A stretch of 64,000 bases of DNA from Plutella xylostella (lineage: Eukaryota; Arthropoda; Insecta; Lepidoptera; Plutellidae), in contig NC_064007.1 in assembly GCF_932276165.1 (NCBI RefSeq), positions 6,644,001-6,708,000 of the forward strand, written 5' to 3'. How positions within the stretch are numbered: position 1 is the first letter of the stretch; the number at the start of each line of letters is the position of its first letter. A program made the position numbers and the translations under genes. Under the pieces are notes generated by a model. That model searched no databases. It was not told where the DNA came from and saw nothing but the letters and a program-made list of their open reading frames with translations. Positions 19,493 to 28,885 of the stretch are shown here, in pieces.

Positions 19493-21841
19493 TCAACCTA
19501 AACCCAAAGTATTGGTGGAATCACTGAAAGTCTCGTTTACATTTAAATTATGATTAGAATTTTTGAAAAACGATGGCAAGTTAGGCCTGAAATTTCTTAA
19601 ATGTAAGCATGCTGAACTCAAAGTATCTGTAAGACACTCTAATATGTTTAGGAGCTCAGCTTCGGTGTCATCACACCCAAAATAGTTGACAGGTTCAGGG
19701 TTAAGAACAGCTGATTCAGAACAATGTTCCTGAATAAATGTAGAATAGGCTGTCTTAAGTTCAAGCTGCTTCCTGAAAAGATTATCTAGAGCGAGTAATC
19801 GCTTTTTAGCATTAATATAGGATTCACCAAGACACTCGGGTGAATCAGGCAGTTTATCACTAAACTGACCATTATCTAGGCGAGTAGTGTTTGTAAGTAA
19901 ATATTTCTCACAAGCTATCTCGCTGTCACTCAGTAAAGGCTTAGACTGGGGAAGCACTTCGGGCCCCCAGCAGCGGGCAAACTGGTTGTTCAGAGTGACA
20001 TCCTCCTGCATGTTATGGAGAGAGAGGGAAAAGTTACTTCGCGAATTATAGATAGGTTCACAATTATCAATACACATAGGGCCGGACACGATCCAACCTA
20101 ATTGTGAACTGCGCAAGTATGGCTTGCCTTTTCCTAATGATTGCTGTTTGTCGCCGACAACATCCCAAAATATATCGGCACCGATGAGAACATCTATTGG
20201 CGCTGGGGTGTTAAAACTTGGGTCAGCTAACATTATTTTAGGTGGAAATTTAAATTCTTTTAAATCCACATGGACCTTGGGAAGGTCACCTGTTATTTCC
20301 CTTAGGACAGAACATGATAGGGTGACCTTAAAATCCGAATTTGTTGACTGAAATTGGACAATACTGCGTTCACTAACGGAACTGCTGTTGGTATTGCCTA
20401 TGCCGATTACCTTAATGTTTGTAGGTAAGGCATCCAAACCTAGTGTTTGTTTTAGGGACTCGGTTATAAAACTAGACTGGCTACCTGAGTCCAATAGTGC
20501 TCTCACAACGCATTCTTTATTAGTTTTTGGATTTATGACCCGTAGCAGTGCTGTTGACAGAAAAACTAGATTAGTCGGCTGGACGCTGATGTTGACCGCC
20601 GTGTCCGCTTGTGCAACAGAAGAGGCGCTCGTTGCTGGCTGTGGAGAAGGTAAAACCTTATGCAGCAGGCTGTTGTGGCGTTTTCTGCATTCCCGGCATG
20701 GACCCATGGGGCAGCGGGAGCTATGGTGACCCAAGCGGAGGCAATTAAAACATAATCCCAATTTAGCAGCTTCAGCAATTCGTTGTTCAACAGGCAACGC
20801 TAAAAAATTAGGGCAATCATAAATTCTATGAGTTGCCTTGCAAAACACACATGCAAATGTCGGGTTAGTGTTGTGTGAGAGTTGTGCCGTGCAAGTATAA
20901 GTTTTCGCTTGTGATTTGTGAGGCGTTTGTGGCTTAGATTGGTCAAACTTGTTGTTGCTACATGATTCTAGTACATCGGCTCTATCCTTCAGGAACTTGT
21001 TAAAAATTGCAAGTGTGGGAGAGTCACTTAAAGTGTTACGATGCTCTTCCCATTTTAGATTGGTTGGAGAATCCAGTTTTGATGTTATCATATGGATAAT
21101 CAAAGTGTCCCAACTGTCTGTCGGTTCACCGAGGCTGGCAAGTGCACGCAGGTTCTTGTTAACATTGTCAATCAGCGTACGCAGTGATCTGTCTGACTCA
21201 CGGTTTAATTTTTCAGTGTTGAAGAGTGAATTTAAATGGTAACTTATCAATTGCCTCTTGTTGTTAAACCGATCACATAGTAAAGACCATGCTTTGTCAT
21301 AGTTAGACACTGACATCTCTAAGTTTGATGTGACACGGGCAGCCTCTCCTTCTAGGTAGGAATTAAGGTAGTGGAACTTATGAACGGGCTGTATACTCGG
21401 ATTCTCATGTATCAGTGATACAAACATGTCCCTAAACTCGAGCCAGTGGTGAAGTGAGCCATCAAACTTTGATATTTGAATTTGTGGAAGTTTAAACGAT
21501 GGACCTCCAGAAGGCATGCTATTGGATGCATTAGATTTAGGCTTCTCATTGCTTAGGATAAGCTGGGCTTTGGATATAAATTTATAGAAATCTTGCTCAA
21601 TAAGTTCCCGCTCATCAAGCTCTGAATCTAATGCATCAGAGTTTAAAATCTCGATCTGACATTGTAAATCATCAAATGTTTTGGCCAATGACTCAATCTT
21701 TGCCAATCTTAGCGCAAGCTCATTAAGCTGCTCTGCACTTGGTTCAGTTTTTGATAGTATAGTGTCAAGATAGTTATGAAACTTTGTTAAGCGGCCCTTT
21801 ACGGAGCTACGCTTGGCAAAAAGTGCCTTTAGCTCTGTCAT
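19493..21841 (-). CDS. BEL/Pao Gag-protease with deleted Pol
   Basis: This 782-aa frame starts MTELKALFAKRSS and holds a coiled-coil-prone N-terminus, a DUF1759-type capsid domain (~120-280) and zinc knuckles (CVFCKATHRIYDC; CFNCLRLGHHSSRC; CRECRKRHNSLLH, ~330-390). A retropepsin-like site ALLDSGSQSSFI (~450) ends with LIGADIFW. The LGWIVSGP block that precedes RT is present. Sequence then jumps from the pre-RT FIQEH region straight to the distal RT words (LHLRNFRPN..., TLGLG), so the RT palm with its catalytic Asp box is deleted. Gag and protease look intact. It could assemble particles in cells where a complete relative supplies RT and integrase. Confidence 0.88.
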   Translation of the reverse strand: MTELKALFAKRSSVKGRLTKFHNYLDTILSKTEPSAEQLNELALRLAKIESLAKTFDDLQCQIEILNSDALDSELDERELIEQDFYKFISKAQLILSNEKPKSNASNSMPSGGPSFKLPQIQISKFDGSLHHWLEFRDMFVSLIHENPSIQPVHKFHYLNSYLEGEAARVTSNLEMSVSNYDKAWSLLCDRFNNKRQLISYHLNSLFNTEKLNRESDRSLRTLIDNVNKNLRALASLGEPTDSWDTLIIHMITSKLDSPTNLKWEEHRNTLSDSPTLAIFNKFLKDRADVLESCSNNKFDQSKPQTPHKSQAKTYTCTAQLSHNTNPTFACVFCKATHRIYDCPNFLALPVEQRIAEAAKLGLCFNCLRLGHHSSRCPMGPCRECRKRHNSLLHKVLPSPQPATSASSVAQADTAVNISVQPTNLVFLSTALLRVINPKTNKECVVRALLDSGSQSSFITESLKQTLGLDALPTNIKVIGIGNTNSSSVSERSIVQFQSTNSDFKVTLSCSVLREITGDLPKVHVDLKEFKFPPKIMLADPSFNTPAPIDVLIGADIFWDVVGDKQQSLGKGKPYLRSSQLGWIVSGPMCIDNCEPIYNSRSNFSLSLHNMQEDVTLNNQFARCWGPEVLPQSKPLLSDSEIACEKYLLTNTTRLDNGQFSDKLPDSPECLGESYINAKKRLLALDNLFRKQLELKTAYSTFIQEHCSESAVLNPEPVNYFGCDDTEAELLNILECLTDTLSSACLHLRNFRPNLPSFFKNSNHNLNVNETFSDSTNTLGLG

Positions 21842-22131
21842 GCTTGTTTGTTACGATAGCAATAGATTTAAAATAGCAGTGCAGTGCAACTGAATGTACA
21901 AAAATAGATAGGTGGTGTCTCACGCTCCTCCTCGGTGACTTGTTACCGCTGACCGCGAAGACTTGACCACAGGATCTGGGGCACTGCTCAACGTAGGCTG
22001 ACTCTGGGCGGAGGACACTCGTTGTGACGTGCACGAACCTCGCAGGATAGCGGCCCAGCTGAAATTGGTCGGCAGAGCAATGCTGATCACTTGTTGCAAA
22101 CAAAGAATGCAAAAAAACTTGGGGGAAAATT

Positions 22132-22609
22132 GAAAACTAGTGAGACTTATAAAAACTAGGTAAGTTTCTGAAGTAGGAATAGTTACCTACTTTCTTGAAA
22201 ATAGCAGAAACTTACAGCCTCTAGATAATTCTAAAAGAATTTAGGTATAGCAAACTAGAGAGACTTTAAAACAATAGGTAAGTTTTCTGAAGTATGAATA
22301 CTTGAAATTAATAGCAGAAAACTTACAAAGTCTCCAGCTAGCTCTGTAAGAACTAGACTGAATATTGAAAACTAGGGAGACTTTAAAACACTAGGTAAGT
22401 CGCTGAAATAGGAATTGGTACCTACTTACTTGGAAATAGCAGCCACACTTACAAAGTCTCCAGCTAGCTCTATGAGAACTAGACTGAAATGAAAACTAGT
22501 GAGACTTAAGAAAAATAGGTAAGCATCTGAAGTAGGAATCCTACTTGAAAGTAATAGCAGAATACTTACAAGTCTCTAGCTAGTTTTATAAAAAATAGAC
22601 TACATTATC
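22132..22609. repeat. four tandem ~118-bp repeats in the BEL leader
   Basis: Units begin at 22132, 22250, 22367 and 22491 with (G)AAAACTAG.GAGACTT..., each containing AGGTAAG near the start and CTTACA...GTCTC near the end. Each unit is thus partly palindromic. They lie in the untranslated leader between PBS and Gag. Confidence 0.85.
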
Positions 22610-23110
22610 ATCTTATTAGGAAGATGACATTGTTTGCAGTAGTAGAAAATAGCAGAGAAAGTTGTTAGGAACTAGAAAGAAGCATTTGTTAACTTGAAGA
22701 TAGATAGAATGCTTGAAATTAGAGATTTGGACACTTAACTAATAGGCCAAGCCGATCTGGTGGAGATAGCCACTGCCGCTGCCGTTTGTAGAACTCGAAG
22801 ATGGTGTGGAGGTCTGCCGCGTAGAATATTCCGGAGTCTCAGACGGCTGCTGCACAGGTGACGCTGCAGTTTTGATGTGTCGGATCGACGTCCTCAATAA
22901 TCTTGTAGATACCCTGACGTGAAATCTGGACGATACCCTGATGATTGCTCGTTCGTCGGTCGTCGTGATAGCAGGCTGGGTCTTGATCATGATCATTTAT
23001 AGCGGGAACAATTTGTTTGGCTTCCTTCGAGTTGGGCAAAATGGCGGGATCTTGAGCTTGGCTGCGAATGCGCCGCGTTGTTAATCGGTCATTGCAGAAG
23101 TTCTCGTCTT

Positions 23111-23120
23111 ACGGTCGCCA
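23111..23120 (-). promoter_or_regulatory. primer-binding site, tRNA-Arg type (gag-only BEL)
   Basis: Five bases after the 5' LTR the reverse strand reads TGGCGACCGT, complementary to the 3' end of an insect tRNA-Arg (ACGGTCGCCA) from memory. Confidence 0.6.
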
Positions 23121-23125
23121 AATTA

Positions 23126-23361
23126 TGTTTATTATAAAACATAAGTAAATGAGAAGTCTTGGGTTCTTCTTGTATAATAGCGTAGTTTAATTAACTTTAC
23201 ACATTTTAGTATCGTTTTACATTTTAGTTGCAAACAATCATTAACAATCGAACAATAGTATTAAGCATAGAGAAGAAAAGATATAGTTTTTTATGGACAC
23301 AGATTACACTAGTTTCACAGATTAACAGTTTGCACTTATGGCGCGTTTACACGCGTGAACA
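23126..23361 (-). repeat. 5' LTR of the gag-only BEL element
   Basis: A 236-bp LTR with no difference from 18267-18502 that I could find by eye, implying a recent insertion. It ends 22 bases before exon 6 of protease copy 1. Confidence 0.9.
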
Positions 23362-23382
23362 ACAATAAGAGTTTTTCCCTAG

Positions 23383-23533
23383 GAGCCGGTGCTTGCAGGG
23401 GTGACTCCGGTGGTCCCTGGTGTACAACGGGGTGGTGGTGGGGGTGACCTCATTTGCGATGAGATGCGACGATTCCTTCTACCCTCATGTGTTCATGCGC
23501 GTCTCTAGCTACACCGACTGGATCAACAACACT
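23383..23533 (+). pseudogene. protease copy 1 exon 6 with the inactivating deletion
   Basis: The exon encodes GACRGDSGG and then loses one base: GGTCCCTGG stands where copies 2 and 3 have GGTCCCCTGG. In the shifted frame the rest (VVVG..., DWINNT) is still visible as a relic. The position before GDSG is R, not M as in the other copies. Confidence 0.88.
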
Positions 23534-23566
23534 GTAAGTAGTATAATGAAATATAAAATAATATAT

Positions 23567-23875
23567 TGTTGGATCCTACTACCCTACGTAGGAGCAAGGG
23601 CCGGGCGTTCCCTATAAAAGCGCAGCGAACGGTGGCGCAGGCCTCTTTTCTCGGCTGGACTCGGTGGCGTGCGGAAGCTCTGCTCGTGGTGTAATCTGCT
23701 GTTCGGTATTTGTGTCTTTCTTTGATTTCTATTGTTGATTTGTATAATTGGTAATAATTCTGTTCCTCTGTTAGTTTGTTAAGTTTGGTTATAATTTTTG
23801 TAAATACATGTGATTAGTTTTTAGGTTAATAAATAATTCTTTTTTTTTAATTGCAATTTCACTTCTGTCCTTACA
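23567..23875 (+). repeat. gypsy-1 5' LTR
   Basis: TGTTGGATCC...CCTTACA, 309 bp, with a TATA-like CTATAAAAG at ~23610 and AATAAA near 23830. CACTTCTG at its end faces CAGAAGTG just after it, an 8-bp inverted repeat. Confidence 0.92.
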
Positions 23876-23890
23876 TCAGAAGTGGGATTC
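23876..23890 (+). promoter_or_regulatory. primer-binding site, tRNA-Leu type (gypsy-1)
   Basis: TCAGAAGTGGGATTC follows the LTR directly. It is complementary to the acceptor and T-stem 3' strand of tRNA-Leu (GAATCCCACTTCTGA), offset from the terminal CCA. From memory of tRNA-Leu. Confidence 0.6.
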
Positions 23891-24002
23891 CAATCCAACA
23901 CCCACATTTGCGTTTCTTGAGCAATTTTTGATTCAAAAACAGAGGAACTTTATCATTGCCCACTTGTGTGTTTTTCACTATTTTTTCTGTACAAAACAAT
24001 CA

Positions 24003-25135
24003 TGCCTAACACGCATAGTTCGCGGAGTAGATCGCGCAGCAGGTCGCATCGACGAGAACGAAGGCGCGATCGGTCGCGAAAACATTCACGTAGATCACGT
24101 CATCGTTATGAACGTACACCCCCCAGGGTTCGATCTCCTGTGACGTCGCCACCTGCGTCATACGTTAGTGCGACACCTAATCCTGTTCCCGTAGAATCGC
24201 GAACACTCGATACGATTTTGTCTCGGCTCGAAATGATAGAAAGTAAATTCACTTCTACCCCCATCTCACAACCAGACCCATCGGCCTCGTCGGTTACTCA
24301 AGCGATTGTTGACGCGTTTCAATTTGTAAACCCGGGACGTTCACATTACTATGTGTCAAACTTTGACCCGTCAATTCATGACGTGGACTCTTGGTGTGAT
24401 GAAGTGGACCGCGCGCAACTAGCTAATCGCTGGGATGACAAAGAATGCTTATCACGTGTAGCAGGGTGTTTAAAAGGTGACGCTAGAACTTGGCTAAACG
24501 AATGGGTATCGACCGATAGATCGTGGAGCAGCTTCAAGCGGGAATTTAAGCCGCTTTGTTCTCGCAAACTTGACTACGCGACGATACTATTCGAGACAAT
24601 GTGCACGACTTCTAGTAAGTTTAGTTCATACGCGGAATACGCGCGTCGTACTTTGTTACGCCTACATATAATTAAAGGACTTCCCGACGAGTTAGTAACA
24701 CAGATTGTTATCCGTGGAATAGAAGATGCACAGGTGCGAGCAGCGGCAGCGAACGCCGAACTTTCTTCGGAAAAACTTGTGTCTTTTCTGTCTATTTATG
24801 TAAAACCAGAGCAAAACAAGGCTATTTTCATTAAAACAAAGACGGACCATCCATCACGAAAACGTGGTACAGAACATGCGGATCAGAGCCAACGTAAAAT
24901 CTGTTTTAACTGCAAGGGGCATGGCCACCTCTCTCATAACTGTCCCAAGAGGTTTAAGCCGTCAGAATCGACCTTCAAAGCACGGCCTGGTGCTCCGACC
25001 TGCACGTTTTGTAAAAAGATAGGGCACACGGAGAGTGTTTGTTTTGCGAAAGAAAGATCGACTGGCCCTCAAGGTCAGCATAACAATCGAAATGTAAATT
25101 TTTGTCAGGATTCCACGGAAAAACAAACGACATAA
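24003..25135 (+). CDS. gypsy-1 Gag with N-terminal RS-rich region
   Basis: The open frame begins at 23966, but I choose the ATG at 24003 (MPNTHSSRSRSRSR), which follows the leader naturally. The N-terminal ~40 residues are an Arg/Ser and Arg/His-rich stretch like an SR protein domain. A capsid-like region follows (about 100-280, HYYVSNFDPSIHDVDSW..., WSSFKREF). Two zinc knuckles lie near the C-terminus: CFNCKGHGHLSHNC and CTFCKKIGHTESVC. Gag coats the genomic RNA in the particle. It overlaps pol by 34 nt with a -1 shift near an A-run (GGAAAAAC). Confidence 0.9.
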
Positions 25136-28100
25136 CTACCGCTGTAATTCAAGGCGTACCGGTCGACGTATTAATAGACAGTGGGGCACTTAATGTTTCT
25201 CTCGTATCATCTGACGTAATAAAACATCTGAACCCTACATTAAAGCCTACTAGGTGCGTGTTAAGGGGCATTAGTAACCATGAAATTGTAGCCACGTCAT
25301 GCACAACTCTTACGGTCCAATTCGCCAACATTGCGATAGAAGCTGATTTTATAGTGGTGCCAGCCACGTTTATGAAAACACCCTTAATCATCGGAACCGA
25401 CATTTTAAATAGGGATGGTATTACCTACGTTAGAACTAAAGACTGCCAATATCTAACTCGTACGCCTGTCAGTGATAAAAATGCCCACGTTTTCACCGTG
25501 ACAAAAGAAACGGAAGCACTTATAACTACCCCGCTAAAAGGTACCGAGCGTGATTCTCTCATGAGGGTAATTGATGATTTTGCGGATTTCTTTATAACAG
25601 GCACAGCAACCACTACTGTGACCACGGGCGAAATGCATATCAATGTAACTAGTGATGTACCCGTCACCTATCGGCCTTACAAATTATCGATCGCTGAAAA
25701 ACTCAAAGTTCGCGAAATCATCAATGACCTTCTACAAAAGAATATTATCAGGGAATCGCAGTCAGAATACTCTAGTCCTATAATCCTAGTGAAGAAGAAG
25801 GACGGGTCGGACCGTCTCTGCGTCGACTTCCGCGCTTTAAATAGGGTGACTGTCAAAGAGCGATATCCGTTACCGTTGATCGACGATCACATCGACCGCC
25901 TAGGTGATAAAAATATAACGCCATACTCCTCACTTGATATGGCTTCGGGTTTTCACCAAAAAAGGATCAGTGATGAATCAATACATCGGACAGCATTCGT
26001 CACACCCGAGGGGCACTACGAATATTTAAAAATGCCCTATGGACTCTCAAATTCGCCAATCGTGTACCAAAGGATTATTAATAAAACATTGCGCAAATTT
26101 ATAGACGCGGGACAAGTCCTGGTTTACATCGATGACGTGCTGCTGATGAGTACCACAATAGACGAGGGGATAGAGTTGCTGAGGAAAGTACTCGCCACCT
26201 TAACCGAGGCAGGGTTTTCGATAAATTTACGAAAATGTGTCTTTCTAACCACTGAAGTCGAATATCTTGGGCGAATAATAAGTCAAGGTCAGGTTAGGCC
26301 GAGTCCTCATAAGATTCAAGCACTGGTAAATTCACCCGCTCCGGAGAACGTAAAACAGGTCAGGCAGTTTTTAGGGCTAGCTGGTTATTTCCGGAAGTAT
26401 ATCGAGGGATATGCGACTAAAACGTTTCCCATCTCCCAACTAACCAAAAAGGGCGCACAGTTTAAGTGGGGTACCGAACAGGAGAAAGTGCGACAGGAAA
26501 TTATTACAATTTTAACTAACGAGCCTGTCTTAGCTATCTTTGATCCAAAATTACCTACGGAGGTGCATACTGATGCGAGTAGCGTTGGGTACGGCGCGGT
26601 TCTCTTGCAAACCCACCCGGACGGTAACAAAAGAGTTGTAGCCTACTTCAGCCGGACCACTCAAGGCGCAGAGAGTAGGTATCACTCATATGAATTAGAG
26701 ACGTTGGCTGTTGTGAAAGCATTGCAGAACTTTCGACACTATTTGATTGGGCTTCAATTTAAACTTATTACAGACTGCAATGCTCTCAAATCAACCGAAC
26801 GTAAAAAGGACCTGCTTCCGAGAGTGGCCCGCTGGTGGATCTATCTCCAGGACTTTACTTTTGATATGGAATACCGAAAGGGAACGATGATGTCACATGC
26901 CGATTACCTGAGTAGGAACCCCGTTCGCGAAGTACTGAATGTGACTCAACATCGCAATTGGGCCCAAATAGCACAAGCTGCAGATAATGAAACGCGAGAC
27001 CTCCTCGAGAAACTTAGAGAGGGTGGCCTGGACCCCAATCGCTATGTTGAGAAAAATGATCTTCTGTATTACAAGTACTCGCCAGTAGGCGAACAGTCGC
27101 GACTCCTTTGTTATATTCCTCGCGGTCATAGACTTAGCTTACTTCGCGTGTTTCACGATGAGCACAATCACATTGGCTACGACAAAACCCTGGATTTAGT
27201 ATTAAGACACTTTTGGTTCCCAGGCCTAAGACAGTTTGTTAAAAAATACATTGAGCACTGTTTGATTTGTATTTCGAAGAAACGTGTACCTAGGTCTCAA
27301 CAGCAAAATATAACTTCATGGGAAAAACCTGATCAGCCCTTTTCAGTGCTGCATTCAGATGTACTGGGTCCCCTTCCCGAATCGAATGGTTTTAAGTTCG
27401 TACTACTTATTGTGGATGCATTTACTAAGTACACGTTGCTTTACCCAATTTATAGGCAGGATGTTGAGGAACTTTTACGTGTGTTTACAAATGCAGTTTC
27501 ATTGTTTGGTGCACCAAAACTCATTGTAACAGATAGAGGTAGAATGTATCAGTCTGCTAGGTTTCTAGACTTTGTAAAAGAGATAGGGTCAGAGATACAC
27601 CTGATAACGGCAGAGATGCACCAATCAAATGGGCAAGTTGAGAGGTATGCCCGCACAGTTCTCAACCTACTCCGCATCGAGACCAACCACAAAGGGGCGG
27701 CCTGGTCTGAGACGCTGTGGAGGCTGCAGCTGACCATAAACGTGACCAAGCAGAAGACGACCCAGGCCTCGCCACTAAACCTATTGGTGGGTGCAGACGC
27801 AGCGACCCCTGTCATCAGGTCACTAGTCCGTGACATTTCATTCGAAGGCGAACAACCAAATCGGGAAGCTCAAAGGGAGTTACGCCGAGCCCGAGCGAGT
27901 GATCTGTTGAGACAAAACCAATCTCGACAGGACCAGTATGTGAACCGTAACAGATGCCCTCCAAGGGTGTTTAATGTGAACGATTTGGTCTTTGTTATTA
28001 AGTTTTCGCAGGCTACTGGGAAGATGGATCACGGCATGCGCGGCCCGTACAGAGTCACACGCGCTCTGCCAAGTGGGCGGTATGAGCTGCGGTTGTTGGC

Positions 28101-28305
28101 AAGTTCCTATGGGAAGATGACGCAAGCTGCTGCTCAATATATGGTGCCATGGAAAGGGGAGTGGTGCCCTGAGACTTGCGCTGCATTCTTTGAGCGTGAG
28201 TACATATGTTTGTGCACTTTAAGGGGTCTGCATTGCTATAGAGAGCCGTGTAGATCTCCATGTGATGAGGCGGTAGGCGGACTGCGAGACGCCTACGTCA
28301 GGTAA
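25102..28305 (+). CDS. gypsy-1 Pol: protease, RT, RNase H, integrase
   Basis: This 1,067-aa frame, entered from gag by a -1 shift, has domains in the usual gypsy order. A retropepsin (VLIDSGALNVS, ~25) is followed by RT with CVDFRALNR, SSLDMASGFHQ and catalytic YIDDVLL (~342). RNase H follows (HTDASSVGYGAVL, ELETLAVVKAL), then the integrase zinc finger (HNHIGY...CLICISKK). The integrase core has D in HSDVLGPL, D in TDRGRMY and E in GQVERYARTV. The open frame ends at 28305, but a strong donor (GTGAGT) at 28196 may join it to a 3' exon. It copies the RNA to DNA and inserts it. No defect seen. Confidence 0.93.
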   Translation: MSGFHGKTNDITTAVIQGVPVDVLIDSGALNVSLVSSDVIKHLNPTLKPTRCVLRGISNHEIVATSCTTLTVQFANIAIEADFIVVPATFMKTPLIIGTDILNRDGITYVRTKDCQYLTRTPVSDKNAHVFTVTKETEALITTPLKGTERDSLMRVIDDFADFFITGTATTTVTTGEMHINVTSDVPVTYRPYKLSIAEKLKVREIINDLLQKNIIRESQSEYSSPIILVKKKDGSDRLCVDFRALNRVTVKERYPLPLIDDHIDRLGDKNITPYSSLDMASGFHQKRISDESIHRTAFVTPEGHYEYLKMPYGLSNSPIVYQRIINKTLRKFIDAGQVLVYIDDVLLMSTTIDEGIELLRKVLATLTEAGFSINLRKCVFLTTEVEYLGRIISQGQVRPSPHKIQALVNSPAPENVKQVRQFLGLAGYFRKYIEGYATKTFPISQLTKKGAQFKWGTEQEKVRQEIITILTNEPVLAIFDPKLPTEVHTDASSVGYGAVLLQTHPDGNKRVVAYFSRTTQGAESRYHSYELETLAVVKALQNFRHYLIGLQFKLITDCNALKSTERKKDLLPRVARWWIYLQDFTFDMEYRKGTMMSHADYLSRNPVREVLNVTQHRNWAQIAQAADNETRDLLEKLREGGLDPNRYVEKNDLLYYKYSPVGEQSRLLCYIPRGHRLSLLRVFHDEHNHIGYDKTLDLVLRHFWFPGLRQFVKKYIEHCLICISKKRVPRSQQQNITSWEKPDQPFSVLHSDVLGPLPESNGFKFVLLIVDAFTKYTLLYPIYRQDVEELLRVFTNAVSLFGAPKLIVTDRGRMYQSARFLDFVKEIGSEIHLITAEMHQSNGQVERYARTVLNLLRIETNHKGAAWSETLWRLQLTINVTKQKTTQASPLNLLVGADAATPVIRSLVRDISFEGEQPNREAQRELRRARASDLLRQNQSRQDQYVNRNRCPPRVFNVNDLVFVIKFSQATGKMDHGMRGPYRVTRALPSGRYELRLLASSYGKMTQAAAQYMVPWKGEWCPETCAAFFEREYICLCTLRGLHCYREPCRSPCDEAVGGLRDAYVR

Positions 28306-28727
28306 ACTGCGAGGTACCTGACAAGTCTCTCACGGGTACAAGTACATGTAGAGGACGGACTGCGAGACGATCCTTTTGGCGATTTGGTAATTGCCCTACA
28401 TGATGGGTCATATGGAGGACGGACTGCGAGACGATCCTTTTGGCTATAAAATGCCCCATATGACAGCGTATGAACATGGATCCATGTGTGTGTATTGTGC
28501 GATGTACGGCTGATGATGACATGAGTTGTAATGTTAATGTGTGATGAATGGAACTTTATGAAGTACTAAGATACAGTCCTAGTACTGCATAAACTTATGT
28601 AGCTAGTTGGTACGTGTGTTTGATGACTGAAAAGGGCCTTGTATGATGAAACGAATGGCTGTGAAGAGTAGGCCAGACGCCAGTGTGCTATGCTAGCACT
28701 GGTTATAATGTTTTGTTCGTTTCGCAG
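28196..28727 (+). other. putative intron near the 3' end of gypsy-1 pol
   Basis: Donor C|GTGAGTAC at 28196 and acceptor TTCGTTTCGCAG at 28716-28727 are good matches to consensus. Joining them keeps frame and replaces the last 36 codons of the unspliced Pol. The intron holds a 30-bp direct repeat (28351-28380 and 28415-28444, GAGGACGGACTGCGAGACGA...), with a shorter related copy at 28277-28291. Confidence 0.5.
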
Positions 28728-28873
28728 AAGGCGACCTGTCCGAGGACACCACCACCCCCGCTCACCAGGACCCAGAGCCAGTCGCTGGTCCTTCCCGTCC
28801 TGCCAGCGAGACCCGCGAGGCACCCGCGCAGCACTTGCCGGACATATCAGATGCTGTCGAGGACGACGCATGA
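28728..28873 (+). CDS. gypsy-1 putative spliced C-terminal exon (acidic tail)
   Basis: In the frame set by splicing from 28195 this reads 48 codons (GDLSEDTTTPAHQDPEP..., DISDAVEDDA), Pro- and acid-rich, to a TGA at 28871-28873. It would give the integrase an acidic tail. The stop lies only 12 bases before the 3' LTR. Splicing is inferred, with no transcript evidence. Confidence 0.45.
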
Positions 28874-28885
28874 TCAGGATGGCCG
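28874..28885 (+). promoter_or_regulatory. tRNA-Leu 5'-end-like word abutting the gypsy-1 3' LTR
   Basis: TCAGGATGGCCG lies where a polypurine tract is expected. It equals bases 2-13 of tRNA-Leu (GTCAGGATGGCCGAG) from memory. Confidence 0.5.

Larger units (their letters stand above)
18267..23361 (-). mobile_element. gag-only BEL/Pao element in intron 5 of protease copy 1
   Basis: A 5,095-bp element on the reverse strand with 236-bp LTRs that look identical and a 5-bp target duplication ACAAT (18262-18266, 23362-23366). The uninterrupted sequence is seen in copy 3 intron 5. It has one long frame (Gag, protease and the two edges of RT), a leader with tandem repeats and a non-coding ~1-kb 3' part. 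RT catalytic core, RNase H and integrase are absent. It therefore needs enzymes from another element. Confidence 0.88.

Noticed and set aside
23876..23890. A tRNA gene at the LTR boundaries
   Set aside because: Only short stretches match tRNA ends; no full cloverleaf, so they are primer sites.
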